DNA of 64,000 bases. Source: CAYRPN01 sp964426135 (GTDB lineage Bacteria; Planctomycetota; Phycisphaerae; Phycisphaerales; Phycisphaeraceae). The stretch spans positions 1 to 64,000 of the forward strand of contig CAYRPN010000016.1 in the NCBI GenBank assembly GCA_964426135.1, read 5' to 3'. A model generated the notes under the pieces. That model did no database searches, was not told where the DNA came from, and saw only the letters and a list, made by a program, of their open reading frames with translations. Shown here in pieces: positions 62,319 to 64,000 of the stretch; the first letter of the stretch is position 1; every line of letters begins with the position of its first letter. A program made the translations under genes and the position numbers.

Positions 62319-62404
62319 ACCAACTGTTCCGGCGATTGATGCAATGGTGGACAGGGTGCGCGCGGCGTGGCCCCTTGAAGGGGCCATGCCCTCGGTCCCC
62401 AATG

Positions 62405-64000
62405 TCATTTTCCCGCCAGCGCCGCGTCTGGCCCCACCTTGTTGATCGTGCTGTGAATCTCGCCCTTGACCGCTTCGCCGGATTCCGCTTCGACGTCGAA
62501 TTTGACCAGCATCTGCATCACGGGCTGCACGTTTTCCAGCTCGATGAATACGGTCCTGCCATCGCTCGACAGCTTCGCCGATTTCACGTTCACCTTGTCG
62601 TGCGTGCCCTGCTTGGGGTCGGCGACGGAGTAATCCTTCGAGCCATAGCCGCTGGTCCACTTGTAGTTCCACTGCTCCACCGAGAACGCGCCGGCATCGA
62701 CGCTTTCCTTGTCCAGCTTGCCGGTAAAGGTCAGGTGCAGGCCAGACTTCGTCGCCTTCAGGCCTGTGGGCATGTTGACCGGCGCGCCGGTGTAGCGCAC
62801 GCGCTGGAAGCTGCCGTCCTTGGCGGCGCTGCTCTGCCAGCCCTTGATGCCGACGACGTAAAGCTGGCCGTCGCGCTCGTTGAATCGCAGCCGGCAGGTG
62901 CCTGAGTCGAACTTCAGCGGGAACTTGACGACGCCGCCTTGCACGATGGTGCCATCAGGAGCCTCGCTGTCGGGCACGTGCTCCTTGAGCACTTTGTAGA
63001 GCGTGCAGGTGCCGTAGCTGGCGTAGAGCAGTTCGCCTTTGAACGGGCCCCACTTGTCGCTGGTGACCCAGGTTTGTCCGCCGCCGGAGTTGCAGATGTT
63101 CTTGGGCATGAAGCAGATGGGCGGGTCGTAGTTGGTTGGCTTGGGCGTGCTGTGGGCGAGATCGACGACGCCGCCGAAACCTTTGCGTTTGGCGAGTTCC
63201 GCGGCAGACCAGTAGTTGATCCGGCACTTGGGCACCCAGGTGCCTTCGTTGTCGCCGGTGGTGAGTTCGCCATTGGGGCCAAGGCCCATGCCGTTGGGCG
63301 CGCGAAGCCCGGTGGCGATGACTTCGAGCTTCGTGCCATCCTTGGAAAGCTTGAACGCACAGCCGTGGTGCGGCGTGACGACTTCCCATCCGCTGCCGCC
63401 GCCCCTGACCGCGCCGCCCTTGACGAAATAGAAATTGCCTTCCTTGTCCGTGTGCAGTTCGTAGGCGAACTCATGGAAGCCGAAGGTGGTGAGAATGTCA
63501 TTGTTGAAGCATTCGTAATGATCCGCCTGGCCGTCCTTGTTCAGATCGTGCAGGCGGGTGATGCCGTCGCGGCCGTGGACGTAGATCGTGTCATCGACGA
63601 TCTTCAGGCCCAGCCCGTCGTGGATGCCGCTGGCGAAGCGCGACCACTCGACGTTTTCGAGCTTGTCGTCGATGCCGCGCACGATCCAGACATCGCCGCT
63701 CCAGGTGCAGACCGCCGCGCTGGTGCCGTCGGAAAAGAAATCGAACCCGCCGGTGCGCATCCAGCTCTTGTACGGGTTGTCGTAGGGCATCGTGATGGTG
63801 TCGACGACATAAGGCTGCTTCGCGGCGGGCTTGGCGTTCGCGTCAGGCTTCTTCTTGGGGTCAACCGCGTCGCCGAGCGTGCCCTTGTTCTTCACGACTT
63901 CGGTGTAGGTGCGCTGCCCGCCTTTGGTGAACGCATCGAGGCTGGCGAGGCGCACGCGCTCGGCACCGGCGAGGCTGGCGGCGAACTTGGGCATGTCCGT
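62405..64000 (-). CDS. large secreted beta-propeller protein (paralogue 2), N-terminus outside the window
   Basis: At least 530 residues; the frame is open to the right edge, and the visible part begins within the region equivalent to about residue 320 of the first paralogue. The visible sequence has AVCTWSGDVWIVRGIDD, FASGIHDGLGLKIV, GITRLHDLNKDGQADHYE, ATGLRAPNGMGLGPNGE and the C-terminal beta domain (QPVMQMLVKFDVEAESGEAV), matching the gene at 53579-56140 block by block. It probably begins beyond 64000 with a signal peptide. A GGCCCCTT hairpin at 62359-62384 may end the transcript. Role unknown; likely extracellular. Confidence 0.85.
   Translation of the reverse strand, partial: TDMPKFAASLAGAERVRLASLDAFTKGGQRTYTEVVKNKGTLGDAVDPKKKPDANAKPAAKQPYVVDTITMPYDNPYKSWMRTGGFDFFSDGTSAAVCTWSGDVWIVRGIDDKLENVEWSRFASGIHDGLGLKIVDDTIYVHGRDGITRLHDLNKDGQADHYECFNNDILTTFGFHEFAYELHTDKEGNFYFVKGGAVRGGGSGWEVVTPHHGCAFKLSKDGTKLEVIATGLRAPNGMGLGPNGELTTGDNEGTWVPKCRINYWSAAELAKRKGFGGVVDLAHSTPKPTNYDPPICFMPKNICNSGGGQTWVTSDKWGPFKGELLYASYGTCTLYKVLKEHVPDSEAPDGTIVQGGVVKFPLKFDSGTCRLRFNERDGQLYVVGIKGWQSSAAKDGSFQRVRYTGAPVNMPTGLKATKSGLHLTFTGKLDKESVDAGAFSVEQWNYKWTSGYGSKDYSVADPKQGTHDKVNVKSAKLSSDGRTVFIELENVQPVMQMLVKFDVEAESGEAVKGEIHSTINKVGPDAALAGK

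Overview
This is a GC-rich window of about 64 kb that looks like a chromosomal segment from a member of the Planctomycetota, plausibly the Phycisphaerae/Tepidisphaerales side. The evidence is a LamG protein with a PEP-CTERM tail, two large secreted beta-propeller proteins of a planctomycete type, a zinc-ribbon membrane protein, many small secreted proteins without database-level names, and very dense dispersed short repeats (including the GEAPAEP-encoding and KSEIQNPKS-encoding repeats typical of this phylum). Taxonomy is inferred from gene content only.

Layout. 0-7 kb: PutA-like proline catabolism gene, cmk-plsC pair, a lone nuoA and a GT1 glycosyltransferase. 7-13 kb: zinc-ribbon membrane protein, tRNA-Val(TAC), two secreted proteins and an MFS transporter. 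13-20.4 kb: a SUF iron-sulfur assembly operon (Rrf2 regulator, sufB, a Fic-family gene, sufC, sufD, a two-domain rhodanese, sufE and a SufT/MIP18-like gene). 20.4-23.4 kb: a secreted endonuclease/exonuclease/phosphatase, an orphan 2-oxoacid dehydrogenase E2 and a small secreted protein. 23.7-24.5 kb: tRNA-Val(GAC) with a decayed ISAs1 transposase beside it. 24.6-33.3 kb: a fusion of a NadD-like domain to an NAD-kinase-like domain, a 1364-residue cyclase/kinase/WD40 protein, and recG carrying repeat-derived insertions. 33.5-43.5 kb: FkbM methyltransferase, hemW, FHA protein, GT-C membrane glycosyltransferase, a divergent PurM-like protein, ispH, yidD and a HEAT-like secreted protein. 43.7-52.6 kb: ferredoxin, TetR regulator, secreted proteins, trypsin-TPR protein, phosphomannomutase/phosphoglucomutase, a CBM48 protein, a cytochrome c'-like protein and a PEP-CTERM protein. 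52.8-64 kb: a half-length GT4 protein, propeller protein 1, a PAS/GAF/degenerate-GGDEF sensor, a class V aminotransferase (cysteine desulfurase-like), a PAP2 phosphatase, a Gfo/Idh/MocA protein and propeller protein 2, which is cut by the window edge.

Most genes are monocistronic housekeeping or secreted functions. The one clear multi-gene system is the SUF operon, with a Fic enzyme translationally coupled between sufB and sufC. The other unusual items are the NadD/NAD-kinase-like fusion, whose two active sites are both altered; the nucleotide-cyclase-like/kinase/WD40 protein; and REP-like paired inverted repeats that sit in frame inside putA and recG and between many genes. No CRISPR array, rRNA, prophage or intact mobile element was seen.
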